From Pyrobaculum islandicum DSM 4184 (GTDB lineage: Archaea; Thermoproteota; Thermoprotei; Thermoproteales; Thermoproteaceae): a stretch of 64,000 nt of DNA. Shown here one piece after another: positions 16,170 to 25,819 of the stretch. The stretch's first letter is position 1. Each line of letters opens with the position of its first letter. A program made the translations under genes and the position numbers. The stretch lies in assembly GCF_000015205.1 (NCBI RefSeq), contig NC_008701.1:1057436-1121435 (forward strand). The letters run 5' to 3'. The notes below the pieces were generated by a model. It was not told the DNA's origin. It searched no databases and saw nothing but the letters and a program-made list of their open reading frames with translations.

Positions 16170-17231
16170 ATCAAGGCCTATCTCGTTCTTGAAGATGGTT
16201 CAGTCTTTGTAGGCAAGCAGATCGGCGTCGAGAAGACGGTGGTTGGAGAGGTCGTCTTTACAACCTCTGTAGTTGGCTACCCACAAGTGTTGACAGACCC
16301 GAGCTACAAGGGGCAAATAATTACTTTTACAATGCCTCTCATTGGGAACTATGGCGTTTCTGAAGACCAGCTTGAGTCAGACGGCATAAAGGCTGAGGGT
16401 GTTGTGGTTTTTGAAGCAACGGTGCCGAGCCATTACAAATCGGTGATGTCCTTAGACGAGTGGTTAAAGGCCGAGGGGATTCCTGGCGTTGCCAGGGTAG
16501 ACACAAGGGCGCTTGCTATCAAGCTTAGGGAATACGGCGTTATGATGGGGGCGCTGGGGCCTGAGGAGCCCGAGGAGCTTTTAAAGCGGCTGAGGTCGTC
16601 TCCACGCTACGACGAGGTGAACTACGTCGACCTCGTGTCGGTTAAAGAGCCGCGTGAGTTGGGAAATGGAAAGCTTTGCATCGGCGTGGTGGACTGCGGC
16701 GTAAAGAAATCTATAGTCATGGAATTTCTAAAGAGGGGGGTAAGGATTAAGCTCGTGCCTTGTCGTTCTCCAGAGCTGGCGTTTGACTGCGATGGCCTCT
16801 TTTTGAGCAACGGGCCGGGTAACCCCAAGTTACTGGGTTCGCTTGTGGAGAAGGTGAGGGAGTACGCCGAGTACAAAAAGCCCCTCACCGGCATATGCCT
16901 GGGCCACCAGGTGATCGCCCTTGCCATGGGCGCCAGCGTGTACAAGCTCAAGTTTGGACATAGGGCTAGCAACAAGCCCGTGCGGGACCTCCGCTTCACA
17001 GGGAAGACCTATATTACAGTCCACAACCACGGCTACGCCGTGGATCCAAAAGACAGCGGGCTGAGGGTCTGGGCTGTTCAGCCAGACGACGGCACCGTGG
17101 AGGGTCTCTACCACGAGTCTCTCCCCATCTTGACGACGCAGTTCCACCCCGAGGCCTCCCCAGGGCCGCAGGACACAAGGTGGATCTTCGACATGTTCGT
17201 CAAGCTTGTCCAGCGCCATGCCGAACATTAG
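16170..17231 (+). CDS. carA: carbamoyl-phosphate synthase, small (glutaminase) subunit
   Basis: Glutamine amidotransferase subunit that releases ammonia for carbamoyl phosphate (pyrimidines and arginine). The conserved N-terminus KAYLVLEDGSVFVGKQIGVE is present upstream of the first standard in-frame start (GTG 16239). It is preceded only by AAT ATC and an in-frame TAA (16158-16160). The nearest ATG (16153) is in another frame. The start is therefore unusual: ATC at 16170, or a frameshift or base error near 16160. The class I GATase triad is intact: Cys in TGICLGHQV, His and Glu in TTQFHPEAS. The end overlaps carB by 14 bases. Confidence 0.9.
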   Translation: MKAYLVLEDGSVFVGKQIGVEKTVVGEVVFTTSVVGYPQVLTDPSYKGQIITFTMPLIGNYGVSEDQLESDGIKAEGVVVFEATVPSHYKSVMSLDEWLKAEGIPGVARVDTRALAIKLREYGVMMGALGPEEPEELLKRLRSSPRYDEVNYVDLVSVKEPRELGNGKLCIGVVDCGVKKSIVMEFLKRGVRIKLVPCRSPELAFDCDGLFLSNGPGNPKLLGSLVEKVREYAEYKKPLTGICLGHQVIALAMGASVYKLKFGHRASNKPVRDLRFTGKTYITVHNHGYAVDPKDSGLRVWAVQPDDGTVEGLYHESLPILTTQFHPEASPGPQDTRWIFDMFVKLVQRHAEH

Positions 17232-20200
17232 GAAAATCTTGGTGATAGGGTCCGGCGCTATTAAAATTGCTGAAGCGGCGGAGTTTGACTACTCGGGCTC
17301 GCAGGCCCTGAAGGCGTTTAGGGAGGAGGGGATAGAGACGGTGCTTGTCAACCCCAACATAGCCACTATACAGACGTCGAAGTTTCTGGCGGATAGGGTC
17401 TACTTCGTGCCTATACAGAGGCAGTTCTTGGCGGAGGTCATAGAGAGGGAGAGGCCTGACGCAATTGCGTGTGGCTTTGGCGGACAGACGGCGCTGTCGG
17501 CCTGCGTAGATCTACACGACTCCGGTGTCTTGGATAAATACGGCGTTAAGGTTGTGGGAACGCCGATACGGGGAATAAAGAGGGCACTATCGAGGGATTT
17601 ATTTCAAAAGGCCATGAGGGAGGTCGGCATACCGATCCCGCCCAGTAGCCCCGCGAGATCGCCCGAGGAGGCGCTGAAGGTCGCGCGGGAGATAGGCTAT
17701 CCGGTGGTGGTGAGAGTGAGCTTCAACCTAGGCGGGGCGGGCGCCTTCGTTGCCAGGAGTGAGGAGGACCTAAGGGCCAGGGTGTATAAGGCCTTCGCCC
17801 AATCTGCAATTGGGGAAGTCCTTGTGGAGAAGTACTTGGAGGGGTGGAAGGAGATAGAGTTTGAGGTTGTGCGCGACGCCTACGACAACGTCGCCGCAGT
17901 GGTCTGTATGGAGAACGTGGACCCCATGGGCGTACACACGGGGGACTCCATAGTGGTGGCCCCCTGTCTCACTTTGACAGATGAGGAGTACCAGAAGGCT
18001 AGGAATATCTCCATCGGCGTGGCGCGCGCCATCGAGCTAGTGGGCGAGGGCAACGTCCAAGTGGCGGTCAACTACGCTGGACCTGAGCAGTACGCCATAG
18101 AGACAAACCCACGTATGTCCCGCTCTAGCGCCCTTGCCTCCAAGGCCTCGGGCTATCCGCTTGCCTTCATCGCAGCTAAGTTGGCCTTGGGCTACCGTCT
18201 GGACGAGGTTTTGAACCAGGTGACGAGGCGGACGGTGGCGGCGTTTGAGCCCGCGCTTGACTACATAGTGGTCAAACACCCGAGGTGGGAGAACGACAGA
18301 TTCGGCGTATCCGAGGGCCTGGGGCCAGAGATGATGTCTATCGGCGAGGCCATGGCGGTGGGGAGGACGCTGGAGGAGGCTTGGCAGAAGGCGGTTAGGA
18401 TGATCGACATAGGCGAGCCCGGCCTAGTGGGCGGGCCTATGTTTAAAGAACTGACGCTTGAGGAGGCGAGACGGTGTCTAGAGGGGTATAAGCCCTACTG
18501 GCCGATATGCGCCGCCAAGGCCATGTACCTAGGCCTATCCATAGACGAGGTGTACAGCTACGTGAAGGTGGATAGGTTCTTCCTAAGGGCTATACAACGC
18601 GTCGTAGAGGCCTACAAGGCGCTTGAGCAAGGCCGGTACGACCTGGAGGAGCTGAAGGTGTTGGGCTTCTCAGACAGTCAGATAGCCAAGGCGCTGGGGG
18701 TTGAGGAGGAGGAGGTGAGACGGGCGAGGAGGCGGCCAGTGGTGAAGAGGATAGATACGCTTGCCGGGGAGTGGCCAGCCGAGACGAACTACCTCTACCT
18801 CACCTATGGCGGCGTATACGACGATGACGTGCCACCGGCGGACTACTTGGTGGTGGGCGCCGGCGTCTTTAGAATAGGCGTAAGCGTGGAGTTCGACTGG
18901 TCTACCGTAAACCTGGCGCAGGAGCTGAGAAACAGGGGATTCAAAGTGGCTATCTTGAACTACAACCCCGAGACGGTATCGACGGACTGGGACATAGTGG
19001 ATAAGCTCTACTTCGACGAGATCTCCTATGAAAGGATACTAGACATAGTGGAGAAGGAGGGCAGCGGCATTACGGTTGTCCTCTATGCGGGCGGCCAGAT
19101 AGGCCAGAGATTGTATAAGCGTCTTGAGGCGGCGGGAGTAAAGATCGGGGGGACCCGCGCCGCGTCTATAGATGTGGCAGAGGACCGGAGTAAGTTTTCG
19201 GAGCTCCTAGAGAAACTCGGTATAAAACAACCGCCGTGGTTCGCCGCTAGATCCCTAGAAGAGGCGGCTAAACTCGCCGAGGCGCTGGGCTATCCCGTGT
19301 TGGTGAGGCCCAGCTACGTCTTAGGCGGCACCTACATGGCCGTGGCTTACGACAGAGAGGGGCTCCTGAGCTTTCTTACAAAGGCGGCTAAAGTGAGCGG
19401 GGAGTACCCGGTGGTCGTGTCCAAGTTCATACCTCGCGGCATTGAGGCAGAGGTAGACGCCGTGTCTGACGGAGTTCGGCTCGTCGCCACTCCCATCGAG
19501 CATGTGGAGCCGCCTGGCGTACACTCTGGCGACTCCACCATGGTGCTCCCGCCGAGGAGGCTGGAGGAGGGGGCCGTTAAAAAGATGGTCGAAGCAACGC
19601 AGAGGATCGCTAGCGAACTCGGGGTCAAGGGTCCTCTCAACGTCCAGTTTATAGTCTACGATGACGTGTACGTAATAGAGGCGAACCTCAGGGTAAGCCG
19701 CTCTATGCCCTTTGTAAGCAAGGCCACGGGGGTGAACTACATGTCTCTGACAGCAGATGTGTTGGTGAATGGCCGTCTCGCCGTAGATGAGGAGACTGTG
19801 GTGCTTAAGCCGACTAAGTGGTGGGTGAAGTCTCCACAGTTCTCTTGGTCTAGGCTGAGGGGGGCATACCCGCGGCTGGGGCCTGTTATGTATAGCACGG
19901 GGGAGGTGGCCTCAAACGGGGCCACCTATGAGGAGGCATTGCTTAAGAGTTGGCTATCTGCAACGCCTAATAAAATACCGGAGAGATCTGCCCTAGTATA
20001 TACATACGATAAGCATAGCGAAGAAACTATTTTACAAGTTGCGTCTCTACTCTCCACAAGGCTTGAAGTATATACGCCGGAGCAATTAGGCGAGAAGATC
20101 GTGGATATGTTAAAATGGAAGAAGATAGATATTGTGATGACGGCAGGTGTAACGCCAGAGAGAGACTTCTTAATTAGGAGGACTGCTGCAGATACCAATA

Positions 20201-20295
20201 CCCCTCTTGTATTAGACGCCACACTAGCTCTAGAGCTCACTAAGGCGTTTATCTGGTATTATAAAAACGGGAAGTTTGAAATATCGCCGTGGTAG
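17218..20295 (+). CDS. carB: carbamoyl-phosphate synthase, large subunit
   Basis: 1025 residues from MPNIRKILVIGSGAIKIAEA. There are two homologous ATP-grasp halves. The first has GFGGQTALSACVDL and IEFEVVRDAYDN; the second begins near residue 540 (LVVGAGVFRIGVSVEFDWST). A C-terminal MGS-like allosteric domain follows (NKIPERSALVYTYDKHSE, LVLDATLALELTKAF). It makes carbamoyl phosphate from bicarbonate, ammonia and two ATP. A longer frame starts at 17206, but ATG 17218 gives the family N-terminus. The last 350 bases or so are clearly more AT-rich than the rest. Confidence 0.95.
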   Translation: MPNIRKILVIGSGAIKIAEAAEFDYSGSQALKAFREEGIETVLVNPNIATIQTSKFLADRVYFVPIQRQFLAEVIERERPDAIACGFGGQTALSACVDLHDSGVLDKYGVKVVGTPIRGIKRALSRDLFQKAMREVGIPIPPSSPARSPEEALKVAREIGYPVVVRVSFNLGGAGAFVARSEEDLRARVYKAFAQSAIGEVLVEKYLEGWKEIEFEVVRDAYDNVAAVVCMENVDPMGVHTGDSIVVAPCLTLTDEEYQKARNISIGVARAIELVGEGNVQVAVNYAGPEQYAIETNPRMSRSSALASKASGYPLAFIAAKLALGYRLDEVLNQVTRRTVAAFEPALDYIVVKHPRWENDRFGVSEGLGPEMMSIGEAMAVGRTLEEAWQKAVRMIDIGEPGLVGGPMFKELTLEEARRCLEGYKPYWPICAAKAMYLGLSIDEVYSYVKVDRFFLRAIQRVVEAYKALEQGRYDLEELKVLGFSDSQIAKALGVEEEEVRRARRRPVVKRIDTLAGEWPAETNYLYLTYGGVYDDDVPPADYLVVGAGVFRIGVSVEFDWSTVNLAQELRNRGFKVAILNYNPETVSTDWDIVDKLYFDEISYERILDIVEKEGSGITVVLYAGGQIGQRLYKRLEAAGVKIGGTRAASIDVAEDRSKFSELLEKLGIKQPPWFAARSLEEAAKLAEALGYPVLVRPSYVLGGTYMAVAYDREGLLSFLTKAAKVSGEYPVVVSKFIPRGIEAEVDAVSDGVRLVATPIEHVEPPGVHSGDSTMVLPPRRLEEGAVKKMVEATQRIASELGVKGPLNVQFIVYDDVYVIEANLRVSRSMPFVSKATGVNYMSLTADVLVNGRLAVDEETVVLKPTKWWVKSPQFSWSRLRGAYPRLGPVMYSTGEVASNGATYEEALLKSWLSATPNKIPERSALVYTYDKHSEETILQVASLLSTRLEVYTPEQLGEKIVDMLKWKKIDIVMTAGVTPERDFLIRRTAADTNTPLVLDATLALELTKAFIWYYKNGKFEISPW

Positions 20296-21086
20296 CTATA
20301 GTATACGACGTAATTAGAGAGGAAGAGAAAATGCTTATTAAAGCCGCTGAGAGAATGGGAATACAGTTGAGATTTGTAAAAGTGGGTGAAGCTATGGATA
20401 TAAACGGCTGGGAGCCCGATGTCTACCTCATACGTACGTTGAGCCATAACAAGGGGATTATAGCGGCGGCGGTTGTTGAAGGTAACGGCGGAATATCTGT
20501 TAACTCTTCTGTGGCGATTGCGACAAGTTGGAATAAAGCGGTATCTCTTGCAAAATTAAAGAGGGCAGGTTTGCCCATACCTAAGACAACAGTTTTATTT
20601 GGCGAGACAGATATAGAGATCAGAAAGAGATCTATTGTAAAGACCGTGAGCGGTAGTTGGGGTAGAAAAGTCGCACTTGTGTCAACGCCAGAGGAGCTCA
20701 AGCTATTACTTAGATCGGCGGAGGGCGAAGTGTTGATGCTCCAGGAGATGATAGGCACTGGTGAGGATATTAGAATTTTTGTTGTAGGAGATAGAGCGGT
20801 TGCAGCCATGAGGAGGATACCGCCTGAGGGCGATTGGAGGAGTAACGCAGCGCGCGGAGGCAAAACACTTCCGCAAGACATAGACGGCGAGTTAGAAGAG
20901 CTTGCTATAAAAGCGGCTAAGGCCGTCGGCGCGTTTTATGCAGGCGTGGATATTTTAATCGGCGATAGGTTATACGTCAACGAGGTTAATGGGATACCGG
21001 AGTTTAAAGCTTTGACAAAGACAACCGGGGTAGATATAGCAAGTCATATAGTACAAATGTTGCTAGAACTTAAGAAAAGAGGCTGA
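20289..21086 (+). CDS. RimK/LysX-like ATP-grasp ligase
   Basis: 265 residues of the RimK-type ATP-grasp family, which joins an amino group to a carboxylate. Visible are NSSVAIATSWNKAVSLAKLK, the phosphate-binding loop region IVKTVSGSWGRKVALV, EMIGTGEDIRIFVVGDRAVA, and the Mg-binding end DILIGDRLYVNEVNGIPEF. Layout and length match LysX/ArgX, which add glutamate to alpha-aminoadipate or the LysW carrier in lysine and arginine synthesis. No lysW or other lys genes are nearby, so the substrate is open. The GTG start overlaps carB by seven bases. Confidence 0.75.
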   Translation: MVAIVYDVIREEEKMLIKAAERMGIQLRFVKVGEAMDINGWEPDVYLIRTLSHNKGIIAAAVVEGNGGISVNSSVAIATSWNKAVSLAKLKRAGLPIPKTTVLFGETDIEIRKRSIVKTVSGSWGRKVALVSTPEELKLLLRSAEGEVLMLQEMIGTGEDIRIFVVGDRAVAAMRRIPPEGDWRSNAARGGKTLPQDIDGELEELAIKAAKAVGAFYAGVDILIGDRLYVNEVNGIPEFKALTKTTGVDIASHIVQMLLELKKRG

Positions 21087-21134
21087 ATAGCCTATCTCTT
21101 ACATATGGCTCTTTGTAAAGTCTATCTCCAATTT

Positions 21135-22049
21135 TCACAAGGAAGTTGCCACGGGGGTCACCCTACCGATTTGTGAATATGGGATGCCGAGTTTCTTAAG
21201 TCTTTCCTCGGCCTCTTGTACAGAGTCGGGCGGCAATGTGGCTAATAAAACGCCGGAGCTTAAAGTCTCCAAGGGATCTATCCCAAAGGCAGAACACAAC
21301 TCTTCAACCTCCCTGTACACAATTACTTTACTGGGATCCACCTCTATAGATACCCCAGAAGCATATGCAATTTCGGCTAGTCCGTTGGCAATTCCGCCCT
21401 CAGTCGGGTCGTGCATAGATGTAGCTAAATCCGCAAGGGCGAGAGCCTCCCTCAACACAGAAACAGCTTTTGCCAACTCTTTAGCTCTGTCTAACACCTC
21501 CTTATTTATCCCCTTTTTGAGGGCCTCGTTTTCAAAATCTGTGGCGAGTATAGACGCGGTTTCTTGACCGGCGGATTTCGTCATGAATACAACGTCGCCG
21601 GGCTTAGCTCCGGAGGTAGAGATATAACGCCTTCCTACGCCTATTGCTGTTGCTATAGCCACCGGTCTACCAACTGCGGATGTAACCTCAGTGTGACCTC
21701 CAACTATAGCCACATTGACCTCTCTAGCGGCTAGATCTATTTGTTTTGTCACTTCGTCAAGGAGGGTCTCGTCAGTTTCTGGAGGGAAGAGGAGAGCTAT
21801 AGAAAGCCACATCGGGGGGATTCCCCTTACAGCTATGTCATTAGTAGGCACATACACCGCGAGATAGCCGAGCAGTTTTATAGAGCCAGATATGGGGTCT
21901 GTGTGAATTGCCAAATAGTAACCTCCTAAGTCGATTATCGCCGCGTCTTCGCCTATAGCTGGGCCCACCAGCACCTCCCGCCTAGGCGCCCCCCTTCTGT
22001 TAAAAACAAGGCGCTCAAGCACATCGGGCGGGATTTTGCCAATTTTCAT
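21135..22049 (-). CDS. AIR synthase-related (HypE/PurM-like) protein
   Basis: 304 residues with the PurM superfamily pattern. A GEDAAIIDLGGYYLAIHTDPI loop binds ATP and metal, VAIVGGHTEVTSAVG follows, and the C-terminal domain has MHDPTEGGIANGLAEIAY. This is the HypE-like branch (AIR synthase-related). No HypE-type C-terminal cysteine tail is seen, as it ends VTPVATSL, so it is unlikely to be a true hydrogenase maturation HypE. The exact reaction is unknown. The 48 bp between it and the convergent RimK-like gene hold nothing else recognisable. Confidence 0.75.
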   Translation of the reverse strand: MKIGKIPPDVLERLVFNRRGAPRREVLVGPAIGEDAAIIDLGGYYLAIHTDPISGSIKLLGYLAVYVPTNDIAVRGIPPMWLSIALLFPPETDETLLDEVTKQIDLAAREVNVAIVGGHTEVTSAVGRPVAIATAIGVGRRYISTSGAKPGDVVFMTKSAGQETASILATDFENEALKKGINKEVLDRAKELAKAVSVLREALALADLATSMHDPTEGGIANGLAEIAYASGVSIEVDPSKVIVYREVEELCSAFGIDPLETLSSGVLLATLPPDSVQEAEERLKKLGIPYSQIGRVTPVATSL

Positions 22050-22094
22050 AAGATAGGAGAGTTAATGGTATTAATACAATAGTCTCTACTTTTT

Positions 22095-22748
22095 GTGCAG
22101 AACGGAGATATGTCGCATTGGACTTCGTTAGTGCAGCCAAGGAGAGATACCCGCGTACTTCTCCCACGTCTTTTACAGAAGAACTTCAAGGTTGTAGCTA
22201 TAGCGGAGAGCTTTAGTCTTGAAGACGGTTACTCAATATACGCGGGAGTTCTAGCGCGTAGAGATGGCGTAGTAGAAGAAGTGGCGTTTGACATAGCAAC
22301 TCTAGGAGGCACAGACGGCACAGAGTCTGTCTCTAGGATTCTAAAGGCTGTGCTTAGGCCCGACGTCGGCTTAGTCATGTTAGACGGCTGTGTAGTCTCT
22401 TTCTACAACTGGATAGACGGTGAGGAGCTGTGGAAGAGATTTAGAAAGCCTGTAGCTTGTTACGTCTTCGAAGAACCCGAGGGGAGGGTGGAGGAGGCTG
22501 TGAGAAAGCTTTTTACAGACTGGGAGAAGAGAGTGGAGGCATACAGAAGATTAGGCCCGCCGGTGCCTTATTATATGCGAAGCGGCTATAAGATATATGT
22601 GAGGGCTTGGGGGATAGACCCAATAGATGCCGGAAGGGCGGCCGAGCTGTGTACAAAATTCGGCAAGATGCCAGAACCGCTCCGCATAGCTAAGATAGTA
22701 GCTAGCGGGGCTAGACAATTCTTAAAAACCATCCGTATGAAGATATGA
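22095..22748 (+). CDS. DUF99-family protein
   Basis: 217 residues with the DUF99 layout: [20 protein letters not shown], a central [15 protein letters not shown] (the DG.D.T motif), [19 protein letters not shown], and the [13 protein letters not shown] strand. DUF99 proteins are archaeal and fold like an endonuclease V-type enzyme, but their function is not established. GTG 22095 lies about 25 bp after the TATA-like GTATTAATAC, and ATG 22110 is an alternative. It overlaps the next gene by four bases. Confidence 0.8.
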   Translation: MQNGDMSHWTSLVQPRRDTRVLLPRLLQKNFKVVAIAESFSLEDGYSIYAGVLARRDGVVEEVAFDIATLGGTDGTESVSRILKAVLRPDVGLVMLDGCVVSFYNWIDGEELWKRFRKPVACYVFEEPEGRVEEAVRKLFTDWEKRVEAYRRLGPPVPYYMRSGYKIYVRAWGIDPIDAGRAAELCTKFGKMPEPLRIAKIVASGARQFLKTIRMKI

Positions 22749-23890
22749 CAATGGTAACTAGGAGGAGGTTTCTCGTCGGCGTAGTTGCCGCTACTGTTAT
22801 AGTTGCTGTAGGAGGCAGCCTTCTGTTTTTCACGCGTAGACAAGAGACGCCGCCGGTTACAACAAAGGCGCCGCGCGGTGGACACTTAGCTGTCTATAAC
22901 TACTCTTATTACATAGATAAAGATCTGCTTGTCGAGTTTGAGAAAGAGACCGGCATCAAGGTGATATACCAAGAGTTTGAAAGCGGGGAGGAGGCCTACG
23001 CCGCTCTCCTCAGAGGTGGGGGTGGATACGATCTTATTGTAGTGCCAGACACGTACCTAAAGGACGTGATTAAGAGGGGCTACGTGAGGAAGATAGACCA
23101 CGGCAGACTTACAAACATTGGCAATATTGATCTAGCGTTTTTCGAAAACCCAAATGACCCTGGCCTTCAACACTCTGTTCCCTACGCCTTTGGTACTACG
23201 GGCTTTGCTGTCAATTACTACTCCATGGCTGTAGACGTTGGCAGAAGGCTTGACAGTTGGAGCGACCTCTTTGACTTCGACCTATTAGAGAAGATGAAGA
23301 ACAGAGTAGCCATGCTAGAGGAGTTTATAGAGCCTGTCATGGCGGCTAAATACGCCCTCGGGATAGATCCCAACGACTGGAGCCAGGAGGCGGTGGATAA
23401 GGTGACGGATCTTCTAAAGAGACAGAAAGGCTACATCAGGGGGTACATGGGGATAAGCCAGATCGTGCCGGCTATAGCCGCCGGCGAGCTGTGGGTTTCG
23501 CAAATCTGGAGCGGAGACGCTGCCACAGCCCGCGACGAGTTTATTAAACACGCCGGCGAGAAAAACGCCGATAAGTTCGAGTACGTACTGCCAAAGCCCA
23601 TGACGCACAGATGGGTCGACTTTATGGTCATCCCCCGCGACGCGAAAAACATCGACGCGGCATACGCCTTCATAGACTTCCTGCTTAGACCCGAGAACTC
23701 AGCCAGGATCACCAAGGCCTCCTACTACCCAACTGCGTTGAAGAGACAGCTAATAGAGAAATACCTCGATCCAGACATACTCCAAGATCCCGCAGTCTTT
23801 CCGCCTGAGGGGGCTAAGCTGATTTACCTAAACTACACGGAGGAGATGATTAAGGCGGTGGAGAAGATAAGCTACGCTGTTAAAGGCTAA
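22745..23890 (+). CDS. PotD-like extracellular polyamine-binding protein with Tat signal
   Basis: 381 residues of the spermidine/putrescine-binding family of ABC transporters. The N-terminus has a twin-arginine motif ([14 protein letters not shown]) followed by a hydrophobic helix, with no lipobox cysteine. The mature part starts [20 protein letters not shown]. It continues with [20 protein letters not shown], and the hinge region has [14 protein letters not shown]. No potA/B/C genes follow; the next 900 bp are insertion-element remnants. The transporter genes may be elsewhere or lost. Confidence 0.85.
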   Translation: MTMVTRRRFLVGVVAATVIVAVGGSLLFFTRRQETPPVTTKAPRGGHLAVYNYSYYIDKDLLVEFEKETGIKVIYQEFESGEEAYAALLRGGGGYDLIVVPDTYLKDVIKRGYVRKIDHGRLTNIGNIDLAFFENPNDPGLQHSVPYAFGTTGFAVNYYSMAVDVGRRLDSWSDLFDFDLLEKMKNRVAMLEEFIEPVMAAKYALGIDPNDWSQEAVDKVTDLLKRQKGYIRGYMGISQIVPAIAAGELWVSQIWSGDAATARDEFIKHAGEKNADKFEYVLPKPMTHRWVDFMVIPRDAKNIDAAYAFIDFLLRPENSARITKASYYPTALKRQLIEKYLDPDILQDPAVFPPEGAKLIYLNYTEEMIKAVEKISYAVKG

Positions 23891-23922
23891 ACCAACCGTA
23901 TTTAAACGGTTCACTGAACCGC

Positions 23923-23946
23923 CGCCCTAGAGGGCGGAGGCTTTCT
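23923..23946 (+). repeat. IS200/IS605-type end hairpin remnant (possible)
   Basis: CCGCCCT and AGGGCGG form a 7-bp hairpin with a 2-base loop, followed by AGGCTTTC. Similar hairpins followed by a purine-rich stretch and TTTC are often found at the 3' ends of archaeal IS200/IS605 elements. It lies between the potD-like gene and a GC-rich element carrying a tnpB remnant. Assignment rests on general resemblance only. Confidence 0.35.
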
Positions 23947-23993
23947 GTTTGTAATATCCATTACAGTCATTACGGCTTATAAAGTCGTCCCCT

Positions 23994-24185
23994 TGTCTTT
24001 TTCTTGGCCCCTCTCCGGGGGCTCAGGGGCCCGCCTCGGGTGCGCCGGGGCGAGGGGGCGGGTCATACGGGGGCTGGCCGCTGATTGTTTATATTGCATC
24101 TGTCTCCGTGCCCCCGTCTGCCGCCCCAGGGGCCAAGTAGACGCCGTTCATGTGAAGAGTGTAGTTACGAGGTTATAAAGTTTGA
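23994..24185 (-). repeat. GC-rich structured repeat, type I, 3' of tnpB remnant
   Basis: Read on the minus strand it starts with the leader (TTATAACCTCGTAACTACAC, then CATGAACGGCGTC). The core is bounded by GGCCCC and GGGGCC. Inside, GGCAGACGGGGGC pairs with the later GCCCCCGTATGACCC region. It ends GGGGCCAAGAAAAAGACAAG. The same unit is found at 32588-32770, 51565-51755 and 54108-54300. The loop between the inner stems differs among copies while the stems are kept. Confidence 0.7.
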
Positions 24186-24414
24186 TAGTTCGGAGTGGAA
24201 AAATGGGTTGTTTTGTCTTTTCTATCAACTCTTGGTATCTCTTCTCTGCCCATGTCATGGGCACGTTGTCTCTGTGCGCTCTGAGACCACAAGAGGGACA
24301 ACGTATGAAACGGCCGATCTCCACAGCCATCTTCGCGCCACACTTTAGACAGATGGCCGAATACAACCTTTCTTCCAGATACGGAAGACCGTGCCACTGA
24401 GCCAGCTTCTTCAA
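24148..24414 (-). pseudogene. C-terminal fragment of tnpB-like gene, stop codon lost
   Basis: It encodes only the last 75 residues or so of the TnpB-like family: LAQWHGLPYLEERLYSA, the zinc ribbon CLKCGAK...CPSCGL, and RuvC-III AHRDNVPMTWAEKRYQEL. The stop that ends the 54320 copy after QKTK is CAA here. The frame therefore reads on through the conserved 3' leader (PIFPLRTIKLYNLVTT) toward the GC-rich element. No N-terminal part is found upstream. Confidence 0.85.
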
Positions 24415-24770
24415 CTTTCTTCTCTCTTGACCCCTCGCTCCCCCTGCCCCCTCTGGCGTATATGCCTAAAGACCGCGATATATATGGCAGTGGGCTTGGA
24501 GCTTAAAGACGCCGAAAGAGACCTCAAGAGCCTTGTTGTTAGAGTCTGGCAGAGTTGCCATATCAAAATTTCCAAGGTAGATGGGGTAGCGAGTATGCCA
24601 AGGCTTTGTCAAAATAGGAATTGACTTCTGTTTGAGGCTTGATCTGGGGAACTAGCCTTGCCAAGAGCCGGCTTTGAAACTCGTTGACTCCATACTGTTG
24701 ACGCTTGATATTGATAGAGAGGCGGAGAGGATGGTTGGATATGTTTAAAACCCATGAGGTTACATAAGCT
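24415..24770 (+). other. intergenic remnant region with one weak small ORF
   Basis: These 356 bases hold no gene I can recognise. The best frame is ATG 24484 to the stop at 24624, about 46 codons, with helical KDAERDLKSLVVRVWQS at its start. It may be a leftover of a PaREP-type or insertion-derived gene. The moaB promoter lies at the right end (TATGTTTAAAACCC near 24739-24752). Confidence 0.3.
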
Positions 24771-25292
24771 ATGGCTCACGAGGAGCATAGGGCTAAGGGG
24801 CAACGCGTCGCAAGGTTCTATATTGTGACTGTGAGTACCTCTAGATACCGGGAGAAGGCAGAGGGGCGTACCCCTGTGGACGAGTCTGGAGACCTGGCGG
24901 AGAAGATGGCTAGAGAGGCCGGACATCAGGTCGTCGGCAGAGACTTAATTCCAGACGACCTCTACCTAATAAGGCGTAAAACCTTGGAGCTTATCTCGCG
25001 GGAGGACGTAGACATAGTGGTGTTCACTGGCGGCACCGGCCTTACTAAGACCGACGTCACTATAGAGGCCGTGAGACCGCTGTTTGAAAAAGAGATAGAG
25101 GGCTTTGGCGATGTGTTTAGATATTACAGTATACAAGAGGTGGGGACTGCCGCCTTTTTAACAAGGGCGACTGGGGGCATAGTCGGCGGCAAGGCCATCT
25201 TCCTACTGCCGGGTTCCCCCAACGCGGTGAAAGTCGGCATGAGGATAATCTTGGCCGAGGTCTCCCACATCCTCTACCTAATCAAGCAATGA
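24771..25292 (+). CDS. moaB: molybdopterin adenylyltransferase-type protein MoaB
   Basis: 173 residues of the MoaB/MogA family, which adenylates molybdopterin for Mo/W insertion. The motif VDIVVFTGGTGLTKTDVTIE is the family signature, followed by PLFEKEIEGFGDVFRYYS and LPGSPNAVKVGM. It fits the tungsten- and molybdenum-dependent metabolism implied by the GAPOR gene at 52242. The ATG lies about 25 bp after TTTAAAACCC. The stop overlaps the next gene by four bases. Confidence 0.93.
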   Translation: MAHEEHRAKGQRVARFYIVTVSTSRYREKAEGRTPVDESGDLAEKMAREAGHQVVGRDLIPDDLYLIRRKTLELISREDVDIVVFTGGTGLTKTDVTIEAVRPLFEKEIEGFGDVFRYYSIQEVGTAAFLTRATGGIVGGKAIFLLPGSPNAVKVGMRIILAEVSHILYLIKQ

Positions 25293-25819
25293 GACAGATC
25301 GCAGTTGCAGTACATAGTGACTACATCCCTGGCCTGAGGGAGAGGGCCAGGCTTTTTGTACATGCTTTAGCGGACAGATGTCCAGACGCCGTTTTGCTGG
25401 TGGGCGGCTATTGGGGTCACATGAGAGATGTCGTCGACAGTGCGCTTGAAAGAGGTATGAAGGTTGTGATTTTTCTGCCAATTGAAAAAGAGGGGGTACA
25501 ACTGCCGGAGCGGGTTGTAGTTATAAAAACGGGTTGTGAGTTTAGATGTCGGTCTGTTATAATGGTGCGTTCTGCAGATGTGGTAGCTGTCCTCGGGGGT
25601 GGCGTGGGGACGATGATCGAGGCGTTCATGGCTTATGCCATGGGCAAGCCTCTGTATGTGTTAATAGACACGGGGGCTTCAAGCGACAGACTTTCTCAAA
25701 CATATCCCGAGTATTTTGACGATAGGAGAGTACTAAAGGTGGTTTATGTAAGCGACCCAGTAGCTTTAGCCGAGGGTGTCTGCGGCGCCGGTCCCGGCGT
25801 TTTAACTAGCTTTGGATAA
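25289..25819 (+). CDS. LOG/SLOG-family Rossmann protein
   Basis: 176 residues with VAVLGGGVGTMIEAFMAYAM, the GGG.GT..E motif of LOG-like nucleotide-binding proteins (lysine decarboxylase-like, TIGR00725-type). Some bacterial and plant members are cytokinin-activating phosphoribohydrolases; the archaeal role is unknown. It is cotranslated with moaB by a four-base overlap, which may reflect only operon packing. The 3' end overlaps the convergent CPBP gene by 18 bases. Confidence 0.7.
   Translation: MRQIAVAVHSDYIPGLRERARLFVHALADRCPDAVLLVGGYWGHMRDVVDSALERGMKVVIFLPIEKEGVQLPERVVVIKTGCEFRCRSVIMVRSADVVAVLGGGVGTMIEAFMAYAMGKPLYVLIDTGASSDRLSQTYPEYFDDRRVLKVVYVSDPVALAEGVCGAGPGVLTSFG

Noticed and set aside
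23923-23946. CRISPR-like or terminator reading of the CCGCCCT hairpin after potD
   Set aside because: Only one copy is present and no T-run follows directly; an insertion-element end is more likely, so it is listed only as a possible repeat.
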